A stretch of 64,000 nt of DNA from Mycobacterium sp. IDR2000157661 (GCF_022317005.1 NZ_CP081006.1:372001-436000); one strand, 5' to 3'. Positions 8,901-21,535 are shown, counted from the stretch's first letter. Numbers and translations are program-made. Notes: generated from the sequence alone by a model not told the origin.

Positions 8901-9620
8901 GTGAGGACATCGGGTCTGCTGGGCGGTGGCCTCGTCGTGGCGCTGATCGTCGCGCTCGCGGGGATCGGGCTCGTCGACGTGCTGACCATCAACGAGCTGC
9001 CGAACCACGAACGGGATCGGGTTTTCGCCGACTTCAGCTCGCCGCGACTCGACGTCACCAACGACGGAACTCCACTGACCGTTCTCGACACCGGACGAAA
9101 CGCGTCGGAATTGGCGGTCGTCGGCAGCGAGTTGACGCACGGACGGCCGGAGCAGAGCAATGCGGCAGGCTATCTCGAAGCCCGGATGACCGCGCCGGTC
9201 AGCCGGATCGGGGCTGTCGCCGAGTTCCACTCTGCGAAATCGGGTGCGATCGGGTTGGTGTCCTCATCGGACTCCATCGCCGACGACAGCGGCACCGGGG
9301 TGCGAGCACAGCTTCCCAGCAGCGGCATCCTGTTCGCGGCCACCAATCGACGGTGGCACTTCAGCGTGTGGGACTCCGCCGCTCAACGACAACAGGTGCT
9401 TCTGCATGGCACGCTGGCGCTGCCCGACGACGGGACGGGACATGCGTTCGAGGTCGTCCGATATGGGGACGTCGTCACGATCCGGCTGCCGGACGGCACG
9501 ATGCATGCCACGACCGACTCACGCATCGCCCAGTGGACCGGGCCGTGGGCGTATTGGCAGTTGTACGAACTCGACGCCGAAGAGGTGCCCGCCACTCTCA
9601 CGGCCGTCTGGGGCAGCTGA
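8901..9620 (+). CDS. Hypothetical anchored extracytoplasmic protein
   Basis: 239 residues from GTG 8901 with a strong GAGGAGG 18-20 nt upstream, in the same transcriptional unit as the cutinase-like gene (18 nt apart). One N-terminal hydrophobic helix (about 6-28), then a soluble domain dominated by beta-strand patterns. Trp-rich segments (NRRWHFSVWD, WTGPWAYWQLYEL) recall jelly-roll or LamG-like carbohydrate-binding folds, but this is only an impression. I do not recognise the family. It has no cysteines suggestive of a catalytic role. Confidence 0.75.
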   Translation: MRTSGLLGGGLVVALIVALAGIGLVDVLTINELPNHERDRVFADFSSPRLDVTNDGTPLTVLDTGRNASELAVVGSELTHGRPEQSNAAGYLEARMTAPVSRIGAVAEFHSAKSGAIGLVSSSDSIADDSGTGVRAQLPSSGILFAATNRRWHFSVWDSAAQRQQVLLHGTLALPDDGTGHAFEVVRYGDVVTIRLPDGTMHATTDSRIAQWTGPWAYWQLYELDAEEVPATLTAVWGS

Positions 9621-11601
<1,981 letters not shown>

Positions 11602-11605
<4 letters not shown>

Positions 11606-12246
11606 CGCGGGTCGTCCTCGCGTCAGCGTCACCCGGTCGCCGGAAGGTGTTGCGGCAGGCCGGCATCGACCCGCTGGTCATCGTCTCCGGGCTCGATGAG
11701 GAGGCGGTTGTCGCCGGTCTCGACCCGTCGGCCACCCCGGCCGAGGTCACGGTGGCGCTCGCCATCGCCAAGGCCGACGTCGTCGTAGCAGACCTCGACC
11801 CGCAGGTCGCCGCGGATTGCGTGGTCATCGGCTGCGATTCCATGCTCTACCGAGACGGTGCACTCGTCGGTAAACCGCCGACCCCGGCAGCGGCACTGGC
11901 CGGCTGGCAACAGATGGCCGGCGGGTCGGGGCAGCTGCACACCGGCCACTGCGTTATCCGGTTGCAGGACAACACAATCACATCTCGTGCAAGCGAATCG
12001 ATCTACACCACAGTCCGTTTCGGAAAGCCGTCACCGACAGATCTGAACGCATACGTCGACAGCGGCGAGCCGACGGCGGTGGCGGGGGGCTTCACGCTTG
12101 ACGGACTGGGCGGCTGGTTCGTCGACGGCGTTGACGGAGACCCTTCGTCGGTGATCGGCATCGGTCTTCCGTTGCTGCGCCGCCTGTTCGAGCGGGCGGG
12201 CTTGTTGATTGCGGACCTCTGGGCGGCCAATCCCGTCAACGGTTGA
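11602..12246 (+). CDS. maf: Maf-family nucleoside triphosphate pyrophosphatase
   Basis: 214 residues from GTG 11602, overlapping the accE5 stop. Family hallmarks: [20 protein letters not shown] at the N-terminus, the CDSMLY motif with the catalytic Asp, [10 protein letters not shown], and the C-terminal [19 protein letters not shown] and GLPLLRRLF. Maf proteins hydrolyse non-canonical or modified nucleotides (m5UTP, dTTP, UTP) and were first linked to septum formation. It ends the accD5-accE5-maf unit and converges on the SDR gene of the ACP operon. Confidence 0.95.
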
Positions 12247-12291
12247 GCGCGAGTCACGTTGGCCGACATGCGCGACAAGACTTGACGTCCG

Positions 12292-13035
12292 TCAGGCTGT
12301 GAGGCCGCCGTCTGCGACGAATGTCTGGCCGGTGATGTATGAGTTGTCCTCGCTTGCCAGGAACATCACCAGGCGCGCGATGTCCTCCGGTTCACCCAAC
12401 CGTCCGGCCGGGGTGCGACGGACGATCTGCTCCAGCTGCTCCTCATCGAGTCCATGCGACATTTCGGTACGCAGGTACCCGGGAGCGACCGAGTTGACGA
12501 AAATGCCCCGAGATCCGAGCTCGCGCGCCAGCGCACGAGTCAACCCGTCGATCGCGGCCTTCGTCGCGCTGTAAACCGCGAGACCTCGATAGCCGGACAA
12601 GCCCACAATTGAGGAGATCGAGACGATGTGACCGCTGCCCTGGGCGAGCATGCGTCGACTCACCAGGCGAGTCATCTCGAGGGTGCCCTTCACGTTGAGG
12701 TCGACGACAGCGTCGACATCGGCGGCACGAGCGGTGGCGATGACTCCGTCACGAGCGACTCCGGCGTTGTTGACCAGGACATCGATGCGCCCCCACCGCT
12801 CGACAACGGCTCGGACGAATGCGGCGTCGTCGCCGCGGTCGCTGACGTCGGCTTCACAGAAGAGCAGCCGATCCCCGATCTCGACGTCGGAAAGCCATCG
12901 GTCGACCTGGTCGGTGCGGGTGCGGGCGCAGGTCGCGACTCGATCACCCGCGTCCAGGTAGGCCTGGACGATCCCAGCGCCGAGACCGCGGCTTCCACCG
13001 GTGACGATGACGACGCGACCGTCCGTGGTGGTCAT
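12292..13035 (-). CDS. SDR oxidoreductase, 3-oxoacyl-ACP reductase-like (last gene of ACP operon)
   Basis: 247 residues from ATG 13035, which overlaps the ligase stop by 4 nt (ATGA). The N-terminal cofactor motif is TGGSRGLG, followed by VNNAGVARD, a serine in SISSIVGL, and active-site YSATK; the C-terminal end is the FabG-like SYITGQTFVADGG. It is therefore a classical NAD(P)H-dependent SDR, probably reducing a ketone, perhaps on an acyl-ACP given the ACP gene two genes upstream. Further upstream frame exists but is the ligase in another phase. The natural substrate is unknown. Confidence 0.88.
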   Translation of the reverse strand: MTTTDGRVVIVTGGSRGLGAGIVQAYLDAGDRVATCARTRTDQVDRWLSDVEIGDRLLFCEADVSDRGDDAAFVRAVVERWGRIDVLVNNAGVARDGVIATARAADVDAVVDLNVKGTLEMTRLVSRRMLAQGSGHIVSISSIVGLSGYRGLAVYSATKAAIDGLTRALARELGSRGIFVNSVAPGYLRTEMSHGLDEEQLEQIVRRTPAGRLGEPEDIARLVMFLASEDNSYITGQTFVADGGLTA

Positions 13036-14393
13036 GATGCACCTCTCGCGATCTTGTTTCCGGTGGTGACCAAACCGTCGACCGCCTTTATGCTGCGTGG
13101 TCGCCAACTGGGAGGTAGGTCGTCGCAAGCGGCTCGGATCGCCGCTATCACCGTCTCGGGGTCGTACCCGTCCGCGACAACCACTTCTGCGGCGACCACC
13201 GCACCGACCACCGGGTTGGGGCGCCCGCTGACCCGCACCACGACGACACCGTCGACTGAGGCGATGCGTTCCTCGATCGGCACCGGGTGCACTTTGACGC
13301 CGCCCACGTTGATGACCTCAGATGTACGTCCACGAAACTGAAGTCGGCCGTCGATGATCTCCACGATGTCGCCCGTCGGGCGCCAGTCTGCCCAATCCAG
13401 ATCTTCCTCGGCGGCACCCGAACCGGCATCACGATAGCCCAGCATCGACGACATCGACCTGACCCACAGCTCGCCGTTCCGCACTTCGAACTGGATGTGA
13501 TCGCGAGCGGTCAGGAGCTGCTCGGGGATGCCGGGAAGGCCGTCCTTGACCGTGATTGCCGCGCCGAACTCGGTCGCGGCGTAGACCTGAGAGATGTGGG
13601 CGGCCGGAAAGCGGTCTCGGAGATCTGCCAGCACCGCTGCCGGGACGGGCTCGCCGCTCAGGGTGATCTGGGTGAGCGGCGGCAGCGCGGCGCCGACTAG
13701 CTCGAGGAGTGCGAACCTCCAAAAGGTGGGCGTACCGCTGGCATGCGTGATGGACCACCGCGTAAGCAGGGGGCCGGCGTGCCGCGGCTGGAACGAGTCG
13801 GGAATGTGGAGCGTCGCCCCGGCGGCGAAAACGTGGAGAATGACCTGAAGACCGCCGAATTGGTTCAGCCCATAGCTGAGGAACCATCGCTGCTCGGGTG
13901 TCGGACGAGTCGCTTCCACCGGTGCGACCAGGCGGCTCCACAGATGACGGGCCGCCCGGGGAGCACCGCTGCTGGTACCCGACGTGAGGACCAGGACGGA
14001 CCCGTCCGCTGCGGGTTCGCCGGGTTCATCGCCGGCCGTGGCCTTCGCAACCACTGCCGACGTCGCCAGGACGCGCGAGGTCTCGAGCGCACGCGACGTC
14101 ACGATCGTCGTGCTTCCCAGCCGCTCGGCGGTCGACAACACGGTCTCGTCCGTCGCCGCCCGGGGCAGCACGCAGACCTCGATTCCCGCATACGCACAAC
14201 CGACCAGCACGATGAGGCTCCTGACCGGATCGTCCTCCGCCAGAGCAACACGTTCGGCATCCGAAGAGCGGAGTTGTGTCGCCACATCGCGCGCCTCCGC
14301 CAGGAGCTGTCCATAGGTCAGCGAGCGCGATTCACCGACTACTGCGAGGTGATCGGGGGTTCGCTGGGCCGACCGCTGAACGAGACCGATCAT
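13032..14393 (-). CDS. AMP-forming acyl/aryl ligase (ANL superfamily) of ACP operon
   Basis: 453 residues. The P-loop TSGTSSGAPR (137-146) has Arg in place of the usual Lys. Other ANL motifs are present: YAATEFG, a TGD box, GRTSEVINVGGVKVHP at the hinge, and the C-terminal catalytic Lys in GNKIARGAS. It is about 50-80 residues shorter than typical fatty acyl ligases at the N-terminus. In this context it most likely activates a carboxylic acid as adenylate and loads it on the adjacent ACP or on CoA. ATG start overlaps the ACP stop (ATGA). Confidence 0.88.
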   Translation of the reverse strand: MIGLVQRSAQRTPDHLAVVGESRSLTYGQLLAEARDVATQLRSSDAERVALAEDDPVRSLIVLVGCAYAGIEVCVLPRAATDETVLSTAERLGSTTIVTSRALETSRVLATSAVVAKATAGDEPGEPAADGSVLVLTSGTSSGAPRAARHLWSRLVAPVEATRPTPEQRWFLSYGLNQFGGLQVILHVFAAGATLHIPDSFQPRHAGPLLTRWSITHASGTPTFWRFALLELVGAALPPLTQITLSGEPVPAAVLADLRDRFPAAHISQVYAATEFGAAITVKDGLPGIPEQLLTARDHIQFEVRNGELWVRSMSSMLGYRDAGSGAAEEDLDWADWRPTGDIVEIIDGRLQFRGRTSEVINVGGVKVHPVPIEERIASVDGVVVVRVSGRPNPVVGAVVAAEVVVADGYDPETVIAAIRAACDDLPPSWRPRSIKAVDGLVTTGNKIARGAS

Positions 14394-14629
14394 GCAGAGG
14401 TGGCATAGAAGTCGAGCACCTCACCGACCACGGTGATCTCGCGACCTTCGCTGAAGGGATCACTGCCAAGAGCATCCTCAAGTAGGACCGACAGCTCGGC
14501 GACCTCGAGCGAGTCCAGTCCGAGCCCCTCTCCGTAGAGCGATGTCGAGGCGTCGAACTCCGCCTCCTTCTTGATTCGCACGAGGAAACGGCGGATGGTC
14601 TCGTCGGCCAGACTGCGGGTATCGGACAT
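14390..14629 (-). CDS. Acyl carrier protein
   Basis: 79 residues, acidic, with the phosphopantetheine site LGLDSLEVAE (Ser40) at the expected place and the four-helix ACP pattern around it. It is a free-standing carrier, distinct from the fatty acid synthase AcpM in sequence feel. It is sandwiched between a methyltransferase gene (44 nt away) and the ligase gene (4-nt overlap). This suggests a dedicated carrier for the acid that the ligase activates. Confidence 0.92.
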   Translation of the reverse strand: MSDTRSLADETIRRFLVRIKKEAEFDASTSLYGEGLGLDSLEVAELSVLLEDALGSDPFSEGREITVVGEVLDFYATSA

Positions 14630-14672
14630 TCAGGCTCCAGTTACGTGGTGGGTGGGACCGAGTAGAAAGTTA

Positions 14673-15557
14673 TTACAGCGAGGTGGCACGGGATAGCGGC
14701 GACGCTGCCGAGAGCAAGGCGTACCCGAGGGTCTGCTCCTGCCACAGCGCCTCGAGCACATCCAGCGACCGGGCGAACTCATCGACGCCCTGCTCGCCGA
14801 GCGCCGTCGTGACTGCATCGACGTGGACTTGGAGGTTCTCGCGCCACCGGGCGAACGTCGGGAAGGTGGCTTCGGAGAGGTCGAGGACGTGGTCGACCTC
14901 GAGACCGTGGGCACGAGCCGCCGACGTGTAGGACTCGATCGAGTCCATCCGCGCCGAGCCGAAAACCGCGCGGAGCAAGGCGAACTCGTGACGTCGACGG
15001 CGCAGCTCGGAGAATTCGATCTCACGAAGCCGCACGATGTCGCACATGACGAACCGGCCACCGGGGCGCAGCACCCGCGCCGCCTCGGACACGAACGCAT
15101 CGCGGTCGGGCATCAGGTGGGAGGATTCGAGCGCCCAGACACGATCGAATGTGTTGTCGGGGAGGCCGTTGGCCGTCGCGTCGCGGAGCTCGAACGTCGC
15201 GGTGCCGATTCCCCTGGACCGCGCGCGGGCCCTGGACTCGTCGATGCCGACCTGGCTCGTCGTGATGCCGAGCACGTCGACGCCGTAGTCCTCGGCCAGG
15301 CGGCACGCCTGCGTGCCGGAGCCACAACCGACGTCGAGCAACCGCAGGCCCGGCTCGAGGTCGGCCTGCTCGATCATCAAATCGGTCAGCCGTGCGGTCG
15401 CAGGCTCCAGCGGAGTGTCGGCGCTGTCGAAGACGCCGTAGTGCAGCTCGGCACCGAGGAGGAGCCCCCACGCCCGGGTGACGCGGTCGTAGTGGGTCGC
15501 CGGGTCGTAAGCGACGTCGGTGTCGTCAGTGGACACGTGCTGCGCTCCTGGGTTCAT
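14673..15557 (-). CDS. SAM-dependent class I methyltransferase of ACP operon
   Basis: 294 residues. Motif I LLDVGCGSGTQACRLA, post-I VDVLGITTSQVGI, motif II FDRVWALESSHLMPD and VLRPGGRFVMCD are clear. The layout resembles natural-product O/C-methyltransferases of the UbiE/tocopherol type that use small-molecule acceptors. ATG start overlaps the acyltransferase stop by 4 nt. The substrate is unknown; the operon suggests either an ACP-bound acid or the acyl acceptor. Confidence 0.9.
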   Translation of the reverse strand: MNPGAQHVSTDDTDVAYDPATHYDRVTRAWGLLLGAELHYGVFDSADTPLEPATARLTDLMIEQADLEPGLRLLDVGCGSGTQACRLAEDYGVDVLGITTSQVGIDESRARARSRGIGTATFELRDATANGLPDNTFDRVWALESSHLMPDRDAFVSEAARVLRPGGRFVMCDIVRLREIEFSELRRRRHEFALLRAVFGSARMDSIESYTSAARAHGLEVDHVLDLSEATFPTFARWRENLQVHVDAVTTALGEQGVDEFARSLDVLEALWQEQTLGYALLSAASPLSRATSL

Positions 15558-16225
15558 TCGAGGACGCGGGGAGAAGTCCGAACAAAGTAGCCGAGGTCCT
15601 CTGGCAGTTGGCGGACCGCCTCCGCGGGATTGCCGCGGTAGAAAGTGAATTCCTTGGTCAATGGCGTATTCACCACCGAACCGGCCGAGACAATGGACCG
15701 CGGAGCGACCGAAGTGCCGGTCAAGATGAGAACGTTGCTCAAGACTGCGGACCGTTCACCGATCGTCACCGGGGCGCAACGCATGCGATTCCGGATCAGA
15801 TCGGCGCTGTGAGTCAAGATCACTGACCGGTAACCGCCCATCGTGGCGAACTCGCCGAACGTCACGGTGTCCGAGCAGTCGATGATGTTTCGCCCACCAA
15901 TCGCCACACCCCGGCCCATCACGAGCGCCGGGTGGCGCTTCGGTGAGTATCTGAAGGCTCCACTGCTGACCGGCGGGCCAGAGATCCAATTGAGATAGCT
16001 GATGATCGATCCATCGCCCATGGTCAGTTCATCGATGCCCTTGATCACGTTGCCCGAGCCGATAGTGGCGCCTGCACCGATCGTGACCCGACGGGCCGCG
16101 ATGATGCTGTGCCCGAGATGAGCCGTCGGATGGACCTTCCAGCCGAGTAGTAGAGTGCCCCCGAGCCGATGCAGCCGACTGGGGAGCAGGGCAAGCACCG
16201 CTGCGACGAGCAAACGGACCTTCAT
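15554..16225 (-). CDS. Left-handed beta-helix (hexapeptide) acyltransferase, first gene of ACP operon
   Basis: 223 residues from ATG 16225. One hydrophobic N-terminal helix (KVRLLVAAVLALLPSRL), then repeated hexapeptides (VHPTAHLGHSIIAARRVTIG, TIGSGNVIKG) and a second block ending in APRSIVSAGSVV, as in WcaF/colanic-acid-type O-acetyltransferases. The family transfers acetyl or longer acyl groups to sugars. The start was chosen because a promoter-like pair (16234-16263) sits exactly where a leaderless transcript would begin, and the in-frame upstream extension has no family sequence. Base composition is lower in GC than the neighbours, hinting at transfer. Confidence 0.85.
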   Translation of the reverse strand: MKVRLLVAAVLALLPSRLHRLGGTLLLGWKVHPTAHLGHSIIAARRVTIGAGATIGSGNVIKGIDELTMGDGSIISYLNWISGPPVSSGAFRYSPKRHPALVMGRGVAIGGRNIIDCSDTVTFGEFATMGGYRSVILTHSADLIRNRMRCAPVTIGERSAVLSNVLILTGTSVAPRSIVSAGSVVNTPLTKEFTFYRGNPAEAVRQLPEDLGYFVRTSPRVLE

Positions 16226-16233
16226 AGGACGGC

Positions 16234-16263
16234 ATCGTACAGTGGCGGTTCCTGCCGCACCAA
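16234..16263 (-). promoter_or_regulatory. Promoter of the ACP operon (leaderless)
   Basis: On the minus strand TTGGTG (16258-16263) is followed 18 nt later by TACGAT (16234-16239), which ends 8 nt before ATG 16225. No Shine-Dalgarno is present. This is a good SigA-type match and would start the mRNA at or next to the ATG. Confidence 0.6.
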
Positions 16264-16688
16264 GCCAGCCGAGACCGAGCTCGACGCACCAATGACATCC
16301 AAGTAGCAGACGGATTGGGGCGCTGAAATCACGATGTTTCTGAGTACCACGGCCGCTTGGTATTCGACGATCGAGCATCCACGTCCCCGCCCGCCGCAGC
16401 AGAAAGTCGAACATCAGCCGGTGGGTGTGGCCCGCACGGCCGGGGCCGAACGGGCCACGAGAGCAGGCCGATCACCCGACGGTGCCGCGGCATAAACAGA
16501 ACGGCGAGCAAAGTCATGAACCCGCGGAGTGGGCACTTTGATCGTGTTGTTTCCGGCGGGCGCTAAGTCACTTCCACCACATTGCGGACATCAGTAGGTC
16601 GCCCGCGATGCCGCAGCGGCTGCGTAGCCTGTTCGTCACAACCGAACGCCGCGAGATAGAAACGCTCCCGCTGGGTAGGCTTTGCGGT
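16264..16688 (+). other. Intergenic region between the divergent ACP operon and sseA
   Basis: About 425 nt with no convincing gene. Short open frames on both strands show no family sequence. It holds the ACP-operon -35 at its left edge and a TAGGCT hexamer (16676-16681), 7 nt before the sseA GTG, at its right edge. Confidence 0.6.
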
Positions 16689-17576
16689 GTGCCGCTGCCT
16701 GCCGATCCCGATCCCGCCCTGCAGTCGTATGCCCACCCCGAACGGCTGGTGACCGCCGACTGGTTGTCGGCCAACCTGGGACGCCCCGGGCTGGCCATCG
16801 TCGAGTCCGACGAGGACGTGCTGCTCTACGACACCGGCCACATTCCCGGCGCGGTCAAGATCGACTGGCACACCGACCTCAACGACGCGTGCGTCCGCGA
16901 CTACATCACCGGCGAGCAGTTCGCCGAACTGATGAACCGCAAGGGCATCGCACGCGACGACACCGTCGTGATCTACGGCGACAAGAGCAACTGGTGGGCG
17001 GCCTACGCACTGTGGGTGTTCACCCTGTTCGGCCACCCCGACGTGCGCCTGCTCAACGGCGGGCGTGACCTGTGGATCTCCGACGGCCGCGAGACCACCC
17101 TCGACGTGCCGACCCGCCAGAGCACCGGCTACCCCGTCGTCGAGCGCGACGACGCGCCGATCCGGGCCTTCAAGGACGACGTGCTCGGCGTGCTGGGCTC
17201 GCAGCCCCTCATCGACGTGCGCTCGCCTCAGGAGTACACCGGTGAGCGCACCCACATGCCGGACTACCCGGAAGAGGGCGCACTGCGCGGTGGGCACGTG
17301 CCCACCGCCCGGTCCATTCCCTGGGCCAAGGCCGCCGATGACAGCGGCCGGTTCCGCAGCCGCGCCGAACTCGACGAGCTGTACGGCTTCCTGACCCCCG
17401 ACGACAACACGATCGTGTACTGCCGCATCGGTGAGCGCTCCAGCCACACGTGGTTCGTGCTGACCCACCTGCTGGGCCTGCCGGGGGTGCGCAACTATGA
17501 CGGCTCCTGGACCGAATGGGGCAACGCAGTGCGCGTCCCCGTCGCCGTCGGGGAAGAGCCGGGCGAAGCGCCGTGA
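16689..17576 (+). CDS. sseA: Thiosulfate sulfurtransferase (rhodanese) SseA
   Basis: 295 residues from GTG 16689, the start matching the M. tuberculosis protein (PLPADPxPxLxxYAHPERL). Two rhodanese domains: the N-terminal one is inactive-type ([19 protein letters not shown]), and the C-terminal one carries catalytic Cys in [10 protein letters not shown]. It transfers sulfane sulfur from thiosulfate to cyanide or a protein acceptor. A TAGGCT hexamer 7 nt before the GTG and no Shine-Dalgarno suggest a leaderless mRNA. The stop overlaps the next start (TGATG), so it is coupled to the SufE-like gene. Confidence 0.95.
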   Translation: MPLPADPDPALQSYAHPERLVTADWLSANLGRPGLAIVESDEDVLLYDTGHIPGAVKIDWHTDLNDACVRDYITGEQFAELMNRKGIARDDTVVIYGDKSNWWAAYALWVFTLFGHPDVRLLNGGRDLWISDGRETTLDVPTRQSTGYPVVERDDAPIRAFKDDVLGVLGSQPLIDVRSPQEYTGERTHMPDYPEEGALRGGHVPTARSIPWAKAADDSGRFRSRAELDELYGFLTPDDNTIVYCRIGERSSHTWFVLTHLLGLPGVRNYDGSWTEWGNAVRVPVAVGEEPGEAP

Positions 17577-17980
17577 TGCCGGCCGCCCTGGCCGAGGTGG
17601 TCTCCGACTTCAAGGAGGTCCACGGGCAGGACAAGCTCCAGTTGCTGCTGGAGTTCGCCAACGACCTGCCGCCGTTGCCCGCCGACCTCGAAGAGGCCGC
17701 GATGGAGCCGGTGCCCGAGTGCCAGTCGCCGCTGTTCCTGCACGTCGACGCCGACGACCGCGAGCACGTCCGGCTCCACTTCAGCGCGCCCGCCGAGGCG
17801 CCGACGACGCGCGGATTCGCCGCAATCCTGGCCGCCGGGCTCGATGACCATCCGGCCGACGAGATCCTGGCGGTGCCCGACGACTTCTATGCCGAGTTGG
17901 GCCTGGCCGCGCTCATCAGCCCGCTGCGGCTGCGCGGTATGTCGGCGATGCTCGCCCGCATCAAGAAACGGCTGCGCTGA
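17576..17980 (+). CDS. SufE-like sulfur acceptor protein
   Basis: 134 residues from ATG 17576, overlapping the sseA stop by one base. The SufE fold signature is present: [13 protein letters not shown], then the sulfur-accepting Cys in [11 protein letters not shown], and the C-terminal [18 protein letters not shown]. SufE proteins take persulfide from a cysteine desulfurase (or here perhaps from SseA) for Fe-S assembly. It corresponds to Rv3284 in the conserved gene order. Confidence 0.93.
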   Translation: MPAALAEVVSDFKEVHGQDKLQLLLEFANDLPPLPADLEEAAMEPVPECQSPLFLHVDADDREHVRLHFSAPAEAPTTRGFAAILAAGLDDHPADEILAVPDDFYAELGLAALISPLRLRGMSAMLARIKKRLR

Positions 17981-18068
17981 GCCCATGCGGGGGTTACCCG
18001 CGGGTAAGGGACCGGCTCGCCGAGACCTCACCTGCGCCGCATAAACTGCCCTCCGATACATTTCCTAA

Positions 18069-19910
<1,842 letters not shown>

Positions 19911-19937
19911 CCCGATCCTCGGCGAGGACTGGCGGTC

Positions 19938-20255
19938 GTGGAACCCGTCGAGATCAACGCCGGCGCCTGGTATCTGCGTGCCCCGCGGGCCGACGAGAAG
20001 ATGGACGACCGCCCGGCGCTGACGGCGATGGGCGAGACCGACCCGGAATACGTTTCCGGCTGCACCGCCGGCTGGGCATCCGACACGGTCTACAGCTGGG
20101 CGGTGTGCGAACCGACCACCGGCGAGATGGTCGCCGAGGTGACGCTGAACCGACGAAACGGGATGCTGCACAGCCGCGCCCGCGAGGGCCACGCCGACGC
20201 CGCGGCGAGTGCCGAAGCCGCCGCTCGCCGGTTCGCCGACGCGATGCTCACCTGA
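19938..20255 (+). CDS. Small conserved hypothetical protein, N-terminus reminiscent of GNAT proteins
   Basis: 105 residues from GTG 19938, 27 nt after accA3. It begins VEINAGAWYLRAPRADE and continues DDRPAL, a pattern I associate with the first strands of mycobacterial GNAT acetyltransferases, but the acetyl-CoA loop (Q/RxxGxG/A) is missing, since the protein ends in an Ala-rich helix. It could be a shortened GNAT relative or a distinct small family. It overlaps the convergent MobA-like gene by 8 nt. Confidence 0.65.
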   Translation: MEPVEINAGAWYLRAPRADEKMDDRPALTAMGETDPEYVSGCTAGWASDTVYSWAVCEPTTGEMVAEVTLNRRNGMLHSRAREGHADAAASAEAAARRFADAMLT

Positions 20256-20784
20256 GGTCGATGTCGCGGCCGCTGGCGAGGTCGGCGCAGTCGACGGCGA
20301 CGACATCGCCGCGCGCCGCGAGGAACGACCGGGCGCCCTCGTCGCCGTGCAGGCTCCGCAACAAAGCAGGCCAGTGTCGGCGGGCGATGACCACCGGGTG
20401 CCCGGGCGCGTCACCGTAGCGGGCGCGCGCCAGGCCCGACGGCGCCTCGCAGGCCGCCGCGATCACCCGCCGCACCACCGACCCGCCGACGTCCGGGGTG
20501 TCCACGGTGTGCACCACCGCGTAGTCGGCGTCCACCGCCGACAGACCGGCTCGCAGCGAGGCGGACAACCCGTTCGACCAGTCACGGGCGACGACGGCGC
20601 GCGCGGGCGGCGGCACTTCGACCAGCGCCGCGCCCAGCACCACCACCACGTCGCCGCATCCGCCGGAGTGCATCGCGGCGATCGCCGCGTGCAGCCAGTC
20701 ACCCTGAGCGGCAAGCACTTTCGGCTTCCCGAATCGAGAGCCCGCCCCGGCGGCGAGAATCACACCGGCGACGGTCGCGGACAT
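20248..20784 (-). CDS. MobA/MocA-like nucleotidyltransferase
   Basis: 178 residues from ATG 20784, preceded by GGTGG; an upstream in-frame start adds 17 residues without family sequence. The N-terminal motif VAGVILAAGAGSRFGKPK is the nucleotide-binding loop of the MobA/CTP-MocA family, followed by ASLRAGLSAV and a HTVDTPDV segment in place of the usual DxP metal site. Members attach a nucleotide to molybdopterin or a small phosphate. No molybdenum enzyme genes are nearby, so the substrate is open. Confidence 0.85.
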   Translation of the reverse strand: MSATVAGVILAAGAGSRFGKPKVLAAQGDWLHAAIAAMHSGGCGDVVVVLGAALVEVPPPARAVVARDWSNGLSASLRAGLSAVDADYAVVHTVDTPDVGGSVVRRVIAAACEAPSGLARARYGDAPGHPVVIARRHWPALLRSLHGDEGARSFLAARGDVVAVDCADLASGRDIDLR

Positions 20785-21091
20785 GCCACCCAGTGTGCGC
20801 CGTAGACCGGGTTTCGACAAATTTGTCATATCCACAGGTTCACCACGCCGAGTCGTCGATGACCGGTGCCAGCGCTCTGACCTGCGGTTATTACGGGATA
20901 GGCTTAACGATTGTCAGCCTGGCCTGATGGGGCGTAGGGTCGATTCAGGTTGAGTTCAACAGCCGCTTGGAAGCGTCATCGACGCGCAGAGGAACTCCCA
21001 CCCCCCTGTAGCGAAGGCTTTGAAACCGCAGGGCCCGAAAATCTTGACGTGAGCCACAGTACGAATCCCGCATTCAACTGATGGAGTCACA
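20785..21091 (+). other. Intergenic region upstream of the STAS gene
   Basis: About 307 nt between divergent genes with no plausible reading frame. A GGAG 5 nt before ATG 21092 is the ribosome-binding site of the STAS gene. I found no clear SigF-type promoter here. Confidence 0.5.
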
Positions 21092-21535
21092 ATGTCCACC
21101 ATTTCGCATTCGCCGCCCACGTTGACCACGGCTCTGTTGGAGCCGACCAACTGCCACACCGCCCATTTCGCCACCCGTTGGGTGCATCCGGACACTTCGG
21201 TGGTCACGGCGCACGGCGAGATCGACACCGCCAACGCCCAGGAGTTCGTCAACTATGCGCTGCGGCACGCCGACCTCGTCGAGCACCTGGTGGTGGATCT
21301 GTCCGGCGTCGACTTCTTCGGCACCGCAGGGTTTTCGGCCCTGCACACACTCAACACCCGTGCCGTCGCCGAGGGCATCGAGTGGACGCTGGTGCCCAGC
21401 GCATCGGTGAGCCGCCTGCTTCGGCTGTGCGACCCGGATTCGATTTTGCCGGTCAGCGCCGGTGTCGATGCCGCGCTGTCCACGGTGCAGGGCCGTCCGC
21501 AACCGTTATTGCAGCTGGTCCCGCAGTCGCATTAG
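21092..21535 (+). CDS. Anti-sigma factor antagonist (STAS domain)
   Basis: 147 residues. The STAS core is evident (VVTAHGEIDTANAQEFVN, then LVVDLSGVDFFGTAGFSALH). At the place of the phosphorylatable serine in SpoIIAA-type proteins (DSSG) it reads GTAG, so a Thr is the only candidate phospho-acceptor. It faces sigF and overlaps its 3' end by 30 bp. The setting makes it a likely partner of RsbW, releasing SigF when active, as RsfA and RsfB do in M. tuberculosis. A clear GGAG precedes the ATG. Confidence 0.88.
   Translation: MSTISHSPPTLTTALLEPTNCHTAHFATRWVHPDTSVVTAHGEIDTANAQEFVNYALRHADLVEHLVVDLSGVDFFGTAGFSALHTLNTRAVAEGIEWTLVPSASVSRLLRLCDPDSILPVSAGVDAALSTVQGRPQPLLQLVPQSH

Noticed and set aside
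16226..16414. N-terminal extension of the LbH acyltransferase
   Set aside because: No hexapeptide or family sequence, and the promoter at 16234-16263 falls inside it.
20836..21091. SigF-type box upstream of the STAS gene
   Set aside because: GGTTATTACGGGATAG has the right words but far too short a spacer.
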